Positions 9,437-18,527 of a stretch of 64,000 nt of DNA are shown piece by piece. Within the stretch, counting starts at the first letter, position 1, and every line of letters starts with the position of its first letter. The notes beneath the pieces are model-generated. The model was given only the letters and a program-made list of their open reading frames with translations, ran no database searches and had not been told where the DNA came from. Both the position numbers and the translations under genes were made by a program. This DNA is from an uncultured Porphyromonadaceae bacterium (GTDB lineage: Bacteria; Bacteroidota; Bacteroidia; Bacteroidales; Muribaculaceae): positions 1-64,000 of the forward strand of contig CAMWNR010000001.1 in the NCBI GenBank assembly GCA_947175665.1, in the 5' to 3' direction.

Positions 9437-9815
9437 AGGAACAACAGGTGCATACTTTGATGTAGTTGAAATCAATGCACTTCACGTCAAAGATCCCCTC
9501 CCGTTCACACGATACTATGCGGATGAGGAGGGTACAATCCGCGAAGACCATACGCTTGAATTTCTCCCTGAAGAATCCAAGGAAGTGACGATTGAGGGCT
9601 GGGTGGCGGTTGATGAGTACGGAATAGGTGGACGCTTTCTGCACACTCAGAAACCACACGCTGAAAGTAGAGAGTTCTGCGATACAGGAGAGTATGAGAT
9701 TGGATGGTATAGCGATGGAGTGAAGTATGAATTAGACAGCAGACTCTTTCCCGACTTGACTCCAGAAACCGAGCCAAAGAAGTATAGAATCACAATAACA
9801 CCGATTGAAGAATGA
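9420..9815 (+). CDS. hypothetical protein
   Basis: ORF track, overlaps neighbours by a few nt. Confidence 0.6.
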   Translation: MNAKLRGTTGAYFDVVEINALHVKDPLPFTRYYADEEGTIREDHTLEFLPEESKEVTIEGWVAVDEYGIGGRFLHTQKPHAESREFCDTGEYEIGWYSDGVKYELDSRLFPDLTPETEPKKYRITITPIEE

Positions 9816-10060
9816 AAAATAAGATTAAACTTACCTTAATAGCGTTCGCCGCAGTAATGATATTCTGCGGCTTCAAATATTCAAACCGCGAGGGCAACGC
9901 AATACCCTCAGACGGTCAGCAGATGGAAATACTACATTTCCACGGACATACTTATGTGTGCTATCGATTCTATTATTCAGCATATAGGCAAGGTGGCTAT
10001 GGCGGTGCATCCATCGTTCATGACCCTGATTGCAAGTGCGGGAAGGGAGGTGGAAGATGA
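9812..10060 (+). CDS. small secreted/membrane protein (82 aa)
   Basis: N-terminal hydrophobic segment KIKLTLIAFAAVMIFCGF; 4-nt overlap with previous ORF. Confidence 0.55.
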   Translation: MKNKIKLTLIAFAAVMIFCGFKYSNREGNAIPSDGQQMEILHFHGHTYVCYRFYYSAYRQGGYGGASIVHDPDCKCGKGGGR

Positions 10061-10299
10061 AGATAACCGCACACGCTTGTTTGGAGTCTATGATGGCTAA
10101 GGCTCTGAATGATTTGAATGCCGCATATCAAAGGCTTATGCAGGCTAAAATAGGGCTTCTTGCCAATCGTGACAACGAATCATATAGAATCTATAGTGAA
10201 GCACAGATTGAGGTTGACAATGCAAGTGAGCGATATTCCGAATTGCTGACAGCGCGAAAGATAATCAAAGAAATGGAGGCGAAAGGAGTTGAGATATGA
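10057..10299 (+). CDS. hypothetical helical protein
   Basis: ATGA overlap with previous gene; start revised from ORF-track 10030. Confidence 0.6.
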   Translation: MKITAHACLESMMAKALNDLNAAYQRLMQAKIGLLANRDNESYRIYSEAQIEVDNASERYSELLTARKIIKEMEAKGVEI

Positions 10300-11318
10300 A
10301 AAACAATGAACAACAAGACAAACTATGGTCTTGCTTGACTTCCACGCAACGAATTATATGTCGTGGGATGCACAAGACGAGTGGAGATGGGAATGTGGAG
10401 TTTATACTTGATGAACTCTTCGGCTCACACAACCTCACCTCAGACACCGAGCCAGAGGAGATGCTGATGGTGAGCAAGAAACAAGTATTAACTGAACTTT
10501 GTCGTGCGGCCAATCTTCAAAATGATAAAGAAGAAGATTGGATTAGAGCGGGAGAAGAGATTGAGTTTACTCTAACTCAACTTTTCGGTGACAAGTGCCT
10601 GCCAGACAAAGAACTTGAACAAGCATCTGTACAAGTTGAGAGTAAGCCGAAGTTTAAGGTTGGAGATAAAGTTAGGGTTGTCGAGGAAGGTGATTATAAA
10701 GGAATGGTTACGGAGATTATTGCAGTAGATGAGTCTGACGAAGATTGCCCGTATCAGATAGATAGTTATAGAGCATCAGAGGAAGGTAGGTGGTTTTCAG
10801 ATTCAGACCTTGAACCCTGCACCGAAGAATCTCGCAATTTATCGCAATCATCGTCAAATTGCGATAACCCAGCCAACAATCAACTGATAGATAATATGGA
10901 AGAGAAAGAATTGAATCTTTGCGAACTACTCAAAGGTTACGAGGGAATTTCAATCTACTCACCTACTTTTGGGGAGAGAATAGTTAGAAACATACTTCCA
11001 GATAGACTTTGTGATAGTACATTTATATGTTACAAAAATGGTAGAATTTGGGAAGGTGGAGAAGTAATTATCTATCCCTCTCGCGCCCTCTATGAGAAAT
11101 ATCCTCTTGACGCTTATTTAGCATGGATGGAGTGGAAAGAAGCAAGGAAGCCGAAATACATACTACAAGCACAGTTAAGGCTTATTTCCATTGACGGGAA
11201 GACAATAGAGGATTATGAAAATGTCGAAGTGGAAACGTCAGAGATTGATTTGACAAAAGCCGAAGAAGCCGTCAGGGAGTCGTTGGAGAAATTTCATTCT
11301 AACCATACTGAGCAATGA
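10296..11318 (+). CDS. hypothetical protein with KOW/SH3-like segment
   Basis: Segment KPKFKVGDKVRVVEEGDYKGMVTEIIAV; ATGA overlap with previous ORF. Confidence 0.6.
   Translation: MKNNEQQDKLWSCLTSTQRIICRGMHKTSGDGNVEFILDELFGSHNLTSDTEPEEMLMVSKKQVLTELCRAANLQNDKEEDWIRAGEEIEFTLTQLFGDKCLPDKELEQASVQVESKPKFKVGDKVRVVEEGDYKGMVTEIIAVDESDEDCPYQIDSYRASEEGRWFSDSDLEPCTEESRNLSQSSSNCDNPANNQLIDNMEEKELNLCELLKGYEGISIYSPTFGERIVRNILPDRLCDSTFICYKNGRIWEGGEVIIYPSRALYEKYPLDAYLAWMEWKEARKPKYILQAQLRLISIDGKTIEDYENVEVETSEIDLTKAEEAVRESLEKFHSNHTEQ
10833..10867. repeat. TCGCAA repeats plus perfect 10-bp inverted repeat (TTATCGCAAT-N9-ATTGCGATAA)
   Basis: Arms at 10839-10848 and 10858-10867, read directly. Confidence 0.7.
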
Positions 11319-11731
11319 AAATTCTTGACATCACTCCCCACAGCGAAGCAAGACGCGCTATAATGCTCGGCAAACAATCTGAAATTTACCGTAGCATCTA
11401 TCATTGTTGCGATAGATTTCTCAATGTAGATAGAGAGGGATATGGCTACTTTCAGCCTGCTTGCCGAGGCGATTTCGAAGATTTAGCGCGAGACTGTAAC
11501 GACTCCCTAAATGAGTTTACCCAATTGCTTAAACAAGCGATTACTGACGGTATCTTTGAGATTGCAGAGTATGATACAGTTCGCCTCACGCTACCATGCA
11601 AAGACGGAGTTCACCCATTTAAATTCGTTCACTTCGTATGCGAGGGAATAACTATCGGCTACGGCAACCCTGCATGGGGCGCACCAACTTACAAGGATGT
11701 ATTCGTAATCAAATTAGGCAAAAGGCTATGA
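11315..11731 (+). CDS. hypothetical protein
   Basis: ORF track; ATGA overlap. Confidence 0.6.
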   Translation: MKILDITPHSEARRAIMLGKQSEIYRSIYHCCDRFLNVDREGYGYFQPACRGDFEDLARDCNDSLNEFTQLLKQAITDGIFEIAEYDTVRLTLPCKDGVHPFKFVHFVCEGITIGYGNPAWGAPTYKDVFVIKLGKRL

Positions 11732-11765
11732 AACGCGAGAAGGATAGAATAGCACTACACTAACC

Positions 11766-11963
11766 TTGAACGAGGCAGACGCAATAAGAGAACATCTTGA
11801 GACCCTTTTTGCTATGGAGGGAACGTTTGATGAGGATTTCAATGCTGAGTGCAAGAGCGCGGGTAAATTTGCCCGTAAGATGTGTGAATTGCTCTACGGA
11901 CATAGAAATCCTCAATGGACTACACCTGAGCCTCCAGAACCTAAATATGATCCGACAAAATAA
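11766..11963 (+). CDS. hypothetical protein (apparent TTG start)
   Basis: ORF track; TTG at 11766. Confidence 0.4.
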   Translation: MNEADAIREHLETLFAMEGTFDEDFNAECKSAGKFARKMCELLYGHRNPQWTTPEPPEPKYDPTK

Positions 11964-11971
11964 AAAACGAT

Positions 11972-12367
11972 ATGACCAACAAATACAACTTCAAGGTGGG
12001 CGACAAGGTAACCGCCAATCAATATTACGATATAGACATCAACGGCTATTCAACAACAATTCCAATTGGAGAAGAAGGCGTGATTGAGGATATATACTCC
12101 GATGAATTGCTTGTATCTTTCGGCAATTATGGTGTATCTCTAATACGCCCCATCTCTGAATTTGAGTCTATCCCACCTCTTGACCGCCACACGGCGTTTC
12201 TCACGCGCTTACAGACGCTACTGAGGGAGTTTGATGCGGAGATAGGTGATAGCGGAATTAGGTTCTTAAAGGGAATGGAGATAACCTTTGGAACTGATAC
12301 GCCCCGCATCCGCTACAACCACTGCACCATAAATGCCGACAACATAATGGACTTTGACAAGGAATGA
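11972..12367 (+). CDS. hypothetical protein with KOW/SH3-like segment
   Basis: KYNFKVGDKVTANQYYDIDINGY...GEEGVIEDI. Confidence 0.6.
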   Translation: MTNKYNFKVGDKVTANQYYDIDINGYSTTIPIGEEGVIEDIYSDELLVSFGNYGVSLIRPISEFESIPPLDRHTAFLTRLQTLLREFDAEIGDSGIRFLKGMEITFGTDTPRIRYNHCTINADNIMDFDKE

Positions 12368-12410
12368 GTATGACATCAATCCGTAAGACCAAGAAAAGGC
12401 TGAAAATGGG

Positions 12411-12450
12411 TTATCGTAATTTATCGCAACACATCGCAATTTACGATAAA
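12411..12450. repeat. 10-bp phased iterons TTATCGTAAT / TTATCGCAAC / ACATCGCAAT plus inverted TTACGATAAA
   Basis: Four consecutive 10-mers in an intergenic gap. Confidence 0.75.
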
Positions 12451-12515
12451 TCAAAACATAAACAATTGAATATAAGTTAATCCAACAACTTAAAATGAAG
12501 AAAAGATGATAAGTT

Positions 12516-12701
12516 ATGAACGCGAAACAAATACTTAATCACAAACTTTCACAGATAAAAGAAAAGTTGGGCGATAAGGTGGAAAGGCTTAACGAAATGT
12601 TACTTAATGACACCGACCCAACCCCTCCCGAAAGATACGAAAAACTGACGGAGAAGTTGCAGGATTTAATCAGCAAAGAACCCCATAAAGATGAATACTA
12701 A
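12516..12701 (+). CDS. small hypothetical protein (61 aa)
   Basis: ORF track. Confidence 0.5.
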   Translation: MNAKQILNHKLSQIKEKLGDKVERLNEMLLNDTDPTPPERYEKLTEKLQDLISKEPHKDEY

Positions 12702-12996
12702 CATGCCAATCCCAAAAGAAATAAAGAAAATAGCACACGAATATAGTGTGCTTATGGCAAAAGATATTCCAGAGTCTAATTGCCTGAAGAATGAGGTAAT
12801 CAGTTCAACCGAGGATTACATCGTTCAATTCATGTCGTGGATCTGCACGAACTTCTGCATCGTGCCGAAAAGCAAGGTGAAAGAAAGATATAAAGAATCT
12901 AAACTTCAGTCAAAAGCCGAGTTGAAGTTTGATATTCTCATCGGCAATTCAAGAGTATCATTGATTGAATCGCTTTTTAATGTGGATGACTTATGA
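12691..12996 (+). CDS. hypothetical protein
   Basis: ORF track. Confidence 0.55.
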   Translation: MNTNMPIPKEIKKIAHEYSVLMAKDIPESNCLKNEVISSTEDYIVQFMSWICTNFCIVPKSKVKERYKESKLQSKAELKFDILIGNSRVSLIESLFNVDDL

Positions 12997-13124
12997 ACAC
13001 CTCCTTTGAACGCGGAAGCAACCGCAAGCATACATTCAAACCGTCCGGCTCTGCCAGGAGTTTCATTTCAACATTCAATACATTATCACATGAAAATAGG
13101 TCTCGTAGATGTAGATGGGCATAA
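12993..13124 (+). CDS. possible small basic protein (43 aa)
   Basis: ATGA overlap with previous stop; MNTSFERGSNRKHTFKPSGSARSFISTFNTLSHENRSRRCRWA. Confidence 0.35.
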   Translation: MNTSFERGSNRKHTFKPSGSARSFISTFNTLSHENRSRRCRWA

Positions 13125-13995
13125 CTTCCCAAACCTCGCGCTCATGCGCTTGTCGGCATGGCATAAAGCACATGGAGATTGCGTAGAATGGGCTGACCCG
13201 ATGTTTGGAGATGACTATGACCGCATTTATAAGTCAAAGATTTTTACTTTTACTCCCGATGATACGTTCCCTTGGAATTGCGAGGTAATTAAGGGAGGCA
13301 CCGGTTATGATGTTCGCTCACGTCTGCCTATTGAGGTGGAGCAGTCAACCGCTATGGACTACTCGCTATATCCGCAATATCCGTTCTCGATCCAATTCTT
13401 CTCGCGTGGTTGCATCCGGCATTGTCCGTTCTGCCTTGTGCATGACAAAGAGGGTGCTATCCACCCCGTAGAGCCTTTGCAACTCAATCCCAACGGCAAA
13501 CATATAGAAGTGTTGGATAATAACTTCTTTGCTAATCCAGAATGGAAGTCTGCCATTGATTACTTACTCGCAACAAAGCAGAAAGTAAATCTTCATGGAG
13601 TTGACATTAGGATCATGAACGAGGAGCAGGCGTATTGGCTCAATAAACTACGCCTACATCGAAACATTCATATAGCATGGGATTTACCTACTCTCGATCT
13701 CACCGGCAAACTCAGAGAGGTCACCCGTTATATCAAACCATATAAAATAATGTGCTACGTGTTAGTAGGTTTTAACTCCACAATCGATGAGGATATGTAC
13801 CGGATAGAAACTTTACGCTCTTTCGGTATAAAACCATACGTCATGCCATACCGAGACTTTGAAAACAAACGTATTCCAACCCAATATGAAAAAGACCTCG
13901 CTCAGTACGTAAACAAACCTATGATTTTCAAATCCTGTACATTTGCAGACTTTTCTCCGCGCAAAGGATTTAAATGTAAAAAATATCTTCAATAA
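13090..13995 (+). CDS. radical SAM protein with truncated B12-binding-like N-terminus
   Basis: CxxxCxxC in SRGCIRHCPFCLVHDKEG; start MKIGLVDVDGHNFPNLALMRLSAWHK at 13090. Confidence 0.8.
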   Translation: MKIGLVDVDGHNFPNLALMRLSAWHKAHGDCVEWADPMFGDDYDRIYKSKIFTFTPDDTFPWNCEVIKGGTGYDVRSRLPIEVEQSTAMDYSLYPQYPFSIQFFSRGCIRHCPFCLVHDKEGAIHPVEPLQLNPNGKHIEVLDNNFFANPEWKSAIDYLLATKQKVNLHGVDIRIMNEEQAYWLNKLRLHRNIHIAWDLPTLDLTGKLREVTRYIKPYKIMCYVLVGFNSTIDEDMYRIETLRSFGIKPYVMPYRDFENKRIPTQYEKDLAQYVNKPMIFKSCTFADFSPRKGFKCKKYLQ

Positions 13996-14048
13996 TAATA
14001 CGCGTCCTTTTTTTCTAAACTTAAAACCTCAGAACCTATAAAAGCAAC

Positions 14049-14056
14049 TATCTTTG
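14049..14056 (+). promoter_or_regulatory. -7 box TATCTTTG
   Basis: Consensus TAnnTTTG 4 nt before the ATG at 14061. Confidence 0.45.
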
Positions 14057-14060
14057 CCCG

Positions 14061-14432
14061 ATGATTAAACTCTTGGAACATACTCGCCGACCCGACATTT
14101 CTTTTTATAGAAACGGCACTATCCGCATTGCATCTCGTGTAGCGCGGATATTGTCGTTGCGTCCGGGTGACGCTATCAATATCGCTGTAAATGACGGTGA
14201 GTATCTTCTCTATGCCGTCCGCTATCAGAACACCAATTGCCGATATGAGGCACAATGCTATCGTTCAAAACGTGGCGGAGGCGAGAACTACTGCGCTAAC
14301 TCCGTGCGGTTGTGTCGCGCTCTATTTAATTCCGTAGGTGTTAAATCTGAACGTGTTTCCTATATGACAGGAGAAGCGTATGAGAAAAACGGAGTGGTGT
14401 ATGTTCCAATTATAACCCTGCATCCGCTATGA
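14061..14432 (+). CDS. hypothetical protein (123 aa)
   Basis: ORF track. Confidence 0.6.
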   Translation: MIKLLEHTRRPDISFYRNGTIRIASRVARILSLRPGDAINIAVNDGEYLLYAVRYQNTNCRYEAQCYRSKRGGGENYCANSVRLCRALFNSVGVKSERVSYMTGEAYEKNGVVYVPIITLHPL

Positions 14433-14476
14433 CTTCCCGTAAGGCTTGATGAACCACCTATAAAAAACCCAACACT

Positions 14477-17371
14477 ATGGTGAATAACAAAGAAATAAAA
14501 TACAATGGCTACTCGGCACAGCCGTCCGACTACGAATGTCAGGACGGAGAATTGGCAGTCGCAATAAATCTTATCCCCGAAGATGGTGCATTAAAACCTG
14601 TACTCCCTCCCAAATTGGTAAAGGCAATGGGTGAAAATGGCAAAGTTGCTTTTATTCATGAAACATCTGCCTTTACGCATTATATCCTCTATGGAAGCAC
14701 CTCGCATATAACTTATCAGAAAAAAGGTGACACAGGTGCGCCACAACTTATTGACCCTAATTATAACTATCTCTACGGAGTGACGCATTTTAATTCCGTG
14801 GGAAACACCTTGCTTGCATTCACTGAAACCGGTATCCATTACTACCTTTGGAAAGACAACGCCTATGTCTATCTCGGAGACCATGTACCGGAGGTAGATA
14901 TATCCTTCGGACTCATAGGCAGACCCCGCCTCTTTAGTCAATGCGATGAAAGCAAAAGCCCATTCAAAATCCAATTCGATGACATCGATGCAGATGATAT
15001 TTTCAACGAATTCTCAGAATCCAACAAAACGCGTATCACTGAGCAGGTAATGGCAAAGGTCAATAAATTCATCCGCGAACAGACGATTGACAAAGGACGC
15101 TTCTGCTTTCCCTTCTTCGTGCGCTATGCTTTGCGCCTCTACGATGGTTCCCTCATCCATCACTCCGCGCCCATACTTATGAATCCCTCCACAACCGACT
15201 GTCCCGTAGTCCTGTGGAATCGAATCTTCGTGGATTGCATAATGAAGAACCCCCCGAGCACTGAACATATCAGCCATGAAGCCGAACTCGATATAATGAT
15301 GGTAGCCTCAACCCTTGACTATCAGATATTGAATAACGAAGACTTCTCACTACTTGAGAAATGGTCTGACATTGTGACCGGCATCGAGATATTCATCTCC
15401 AAACCAATCTACACTTTCGATCCTGAAGGAAAGTGCACATCATGGCAAGACACCAACAATCTGCAAACTAAATTCATCGGACGTCTCTATGCTGACAATC
15501 CTGATTCCGTTTCAAACGAAATTGCAGAAGATAAACTCCTCGGAGAGTTTGCAAATAAAGACTTTCTCAAGGTCTATGCCGAATGGGAATACTATCATAT
15601 CTACCGGATGTATTACTCTGCAGAACGCAAGTACCCCGGTGAGACTCTCCATCTCCCTGAAATTTCAACCGATAAAATGAAGGAGACCTTGCAAAACACA
15701 TCCACATTCTATAAACTCCATTCCATTGAATTCTCCGAAGTCACGAAACTTATAAGAGGTGCAGAGCGTCACGAAATAGTAATACCGGATGATTACCTCC
15801 AATCTCTACTCACACGCGAAGTCATGACAGATGACTATCGCACCCACGACCACTTGGTAGCCGAAAGTTCCTACAACTATAATAATCGACTCAATCTCTC
15901 CGGGGTTGCACGTAAGCCATTCCGTGGCTTCCGGCCGCAATCCATGTTCGCTTTCTGTTCAAGCACTCTTTCATTCCCCTTTAGTACAGGTCCGTTGAAG
16001 ATCGGAATAGATGCCACCTCAGATTTCCTTTCAGCCGAAGTCTACATCTATGAAGGAGAAAAGGAATATAATGTAACTGCTGATAACTACTCGGGATTGT
16101 TCCTCAGTAAATTTCTTTCAGATGACCTATCAGACAATACCCAACGTAAAAAATCATGGGGATGCTATCTATTCTATCCCAACGTACAGGCAAAAAAAAT
16201 TGTGATGCATACTCTGTATGGATCATATCTTATTACTCTTAAACCTCACGAATTCCTTAACGGTGCGTACGCCCTCCTTGATTATGAGAGGGTACGGACT
16301 GCCTCTCCTCACTCAGAGTTGCCCTCGCCCCCCGTAGGCTCTAATCCGGACTCTGCGTCAGGCTTTATAAGAGAGGAAAACAAAATCTACACCTCAGAGG
16401 TCAACAACCCGTTTTATTTCCCTCTGCTCGGCGTGAATACTATCGGGACCGGCAAAATGTTGGGTATATGTTCAGCCGCCAAAGCACTCTCACAAGGTCA
16501 GTTCGGTCAGTTCCCCCTTTACGCTTTCACTACCGAGGGCGTTTGGGCGTTGGAGGTCTCCGCTACCGGCACATATTCAGCACGTCAGCCTATCACGCGA
16601 GACGTATGTATAAATGCCGATGGTATAACGCAACTTGACAGCGCAGTTCTCTTCCCGACCGACAGAGGAATTATGCTTATATCGGGTTCGCAAACACAAT
16701 GTATCTCCGATGCAATTAATTCTGAATATCCCTTTGATGCTCTCTCTTTACCCGGCTTTGGCAAGTTGCACGATATGTTGGAGCATAATCCCGGTAATGA
16801 CAAATGTCTGCCGACACTGCCATTCACTGAATTTTTGAAGCAGTGCCGTATGATATACGATTATGTTCATCAGAGAGTCATAGTCTATGCACCGGGCATT
16901 ACTTATGCATATATGTTTTCTCTCAAGTCTAAAATGTGGGGCATGACATTTTCTAATATCGTCTCGCACCTCAACTCCTACCCGGAGGCTCTGGCCGTTG
17001 ATGAGGATAACAATATTGTCAATTTCTCGGAGTCTGACGCTAATGATGAAGAGGCTACTGATATTATTGTAATGTGCTTGGCGGTTACTCGGCCGCTTAA
17101 ACTGGACTCCGCAAACATTCACAAAACCATAGACAATATAATTCAGCGTGGCAACTTTGCCAAAGGTCACGTCCAGTCTGCGCTCTATGGTTCAAGAGAC
17201 ATTATCAACTGGCATTTGGTATGGTCGAGCAAAGACCATTTCTTGCGTGGCTTCCGTGGCACGCCCTACAAGTATTTCCGCGTGGCTCTGCTTTGCAAAA
17301 TTTCTCCGGGCGAAAGTATCTACGGGGCGTCCGTGCAGTTCACACCACGCCTCACCAACCAACCGAGATAA
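14477..17371 (+). CDS. large phage structural protein, possibly tail tubular/stabilization-like
   Basis: 964 aa; beta-rich repeats (YDYVHQRVIVYAPGITYAYMFSLKSKMWGMTF); phage context. Confidence 0.5.
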   Translation: MVNNKEIKYNGYSAQPSDYECQDGELAVAINLIPEDGALKPVLPPKLVKAMGENGKVAFIHETSAFTHYILYGSTSHITYQKKGDTGAPQLIDPNYNYLYGVTHFNSVGNTLLAFTETGIHYYLWKDNAYVYLGDHVPEVDISFGLIGRPRLFSQCDESKSPFKIQFDDIDADDIFNEFSESNKTRITEQVMAKVNKFIREQTIDKGRFCFPFFVRYALRLYDGSLIHHSAPILMNPSTTDCPVVLWNRIFVDCIMKNPPSTEHISHEAELDIMMVASTLDYQILNNEDFSLLEKWSDIVTGIEIFISKPIYTFDPEGKCTSWQDTNNLQTKFIGRLYADNPDSVSNEIAEDKLLGEFANKDFLKVYAEWEYYHIYRMYYSAERKYPGETLHLPEISTDKMKETLQNTSTFYKLHSIEFSEVTKLIRGAERHEIVIPDDYLQSLLTREVMTDDYRTHDHLVAESSYNYNNRLNLSGVARKPFRGFRPQSMFAFCSSTLSFPFSTGPLKIGIDATSDFLSAEVYIYEGEKEYNVTADNYSGLFLSKFLSDDLSDNTQRKKSWGCYLFYPNVQAKKIVMHTLYGSYLITLKPHEFLNGAYALLDYERVRTASPHSELPSPPVGSNPDSASGFIREENKIYTSEVNNPFYFPLLGVNTIGTGKMLGICSAAKALSQGQFGQFPLYAFTTEGVWALEVSATGTYSARQPITRDVCINADGITQLDSAVLFPTDRGIMLISGSQTQCISDAINSEYPFDALSLPGFGKLHDMLEHNPGNDKCLPTLPFTEFLKQCRMIYDYVHQRVIVYAPGITYAYMFSLKSKMWGMTFSNIVSHLNSYPEALAVDEDNNIVNFSESDANDEEATDIIVMCLAVTRPLKLDSANIHKTIDNIIQRGNFAKGHVQSALYGSRDIINWHLVWSSKDHFLRGFRGTPYKYFRVALLCKISPGESIYGASVQFTPRLTNQPR

Positions 17372-17404
17372 ATCATGTACTTATACTCATATCTATTGTA
17401 AGAG

Positions 17405-17437
17405 AAGAGCCGCCATGCGTGATGCACAGCGGCTCTT
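17405..17437. terminator. bidirectional hairpin between convergent genes
   Basis: AAGAGCCGC...GCGGCTCTT 9-bp stem, 15-nt loop. Confidence 0.7.
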
Positions 17438-17459
17438 ATGATAAGGGTTAAGGACTATG

Positions 17460-17984
17460 TTAAAACGGATGCATACGCCTGCGCGTCCTTGAAATTCTTG
17501 TATTGATATTCACCCGTATTTCATTAAGAGCATCTTCCGCTTTTGATTTCCACGTCTCCATTTTCACCGGATTGGTTATGCTCATCCAGTCTGCTACGGC
17601 TTCACACACAAGATACTCATGTATGAGTTTCTCCAAGAGAATGAGTGTTGTCTGCGAAAATGTTGTCGGAACGTTTAACACTATCCCATACACCCCCGGC
17701 TCTCTCAATTTATCATCAAGCACCGGGTTAATTACAGTATGTTTAGTATACGGATAGAGTGTTTCCCGACACTTCGCTATTGCAAGGTCAAGCACACGGT
17801 TCACACGATCTATGTTCCCCGTCTCACCTATATCTTGCACAGTATGCCGATTATGCTCGTTCTGGGTATCCATTACGCTACCCTCGATATACGCATAATT
17901 CCTAATGTCATACAAAAGTTGATCACGCTTAAAACCAAGTACTGCTTGTAGCGCACTCTCATTCATCTCGAAATAACAACTCAT
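17460..17984 (-). CDS. phage structural-region protein, paralog 3 of 3 (174 aa)
   Basis: Shares LLYDI...G and EYL..xVADW..ITN motifs with the next two genes. Confidence 0.65.
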   Translation of the reverse strand: MSCYFEMNESALQAVLGFKRDQLLYDIRNYAYIEGSVMDTQNEHNRHTVQDIGETGNIDRVNRVLDLAIAKCRETLYPYTKHTVINPVLDDKLREPGVYGIVLNVPTTFSQTTLILLEKLIHEYLVCEAVADWMSITNPVKMETWKSKAEDALNEIRVNINTRISRTRRRMHPF

Positions 17985-17995
17985 CTCAATCTTAA

Positions 17996-18505
17996 TTAAT
18001 CCACCGGTTTAGTAGGTCTGCTACGCTTGCTGACACTCTGGCGTATCAACTCCATGCTCTTATTCGCAAGCGCATAATACTGTTCCGCGTCACCCTTATT
18101 GGTAACTATATACCAGTCAGCAATAGTCGAATTCATAAGATAAGCATGTACCGCCTCGCCTACACCCGCAGTTGCCGCCTCATTAAAGTTGCTCGGCATC
18201 GTCAGATTTAGCACCAGATCATGGCTGCCGTCAAAATGGCTATTATCAGTGGTGGTACCATTCTCATTCAGATATTCCCCTAATTCAGTTTGCACCTCCG
18301 CAAAACTACGCTTGATCGAGCGTAAGATTTTCTCGCGATTCTCCTCATCCTCAGATGCAAACATTGAGGCAACCTCCTTATGATTCTCCTTATTTTGAAT
18401 AGTTCGTCCGCGCAAGAATGTCTCATTCATTATATCATACAAAAGCCACGAAATCTTAATAGTGGCAGTAACATTCTTCTTCGCGCCTAAAGTAGTTGTT
18501 GGCAT
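17996..18505 (-). CDS. phage structural-region protein, paralog 2 of 3 (169 aa)
   Basis: Shares AYLMNSTIADWYIVTNKGDAEQYY and KRSRPTKPVD end. Confidence 0.65.
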   Translation of the reverse strand: MPTTTLGAKKNVTATIKISWLLYDIMNETFLRGRTIQNKENHKEVASMFASEDEENREKILRSIKRSFAEVQTELGEYLNENGTTTDNSHFDGSHDLVLNLTMPSNFNEAATAGVGEAVHAYLMNSTIADWYIVTNKGDAEQYYALANKSMELIRQSVSKRSRPTKPVD

Positions 18506-18527
18506 TAATTTAATTTTTTAAAGGTTA

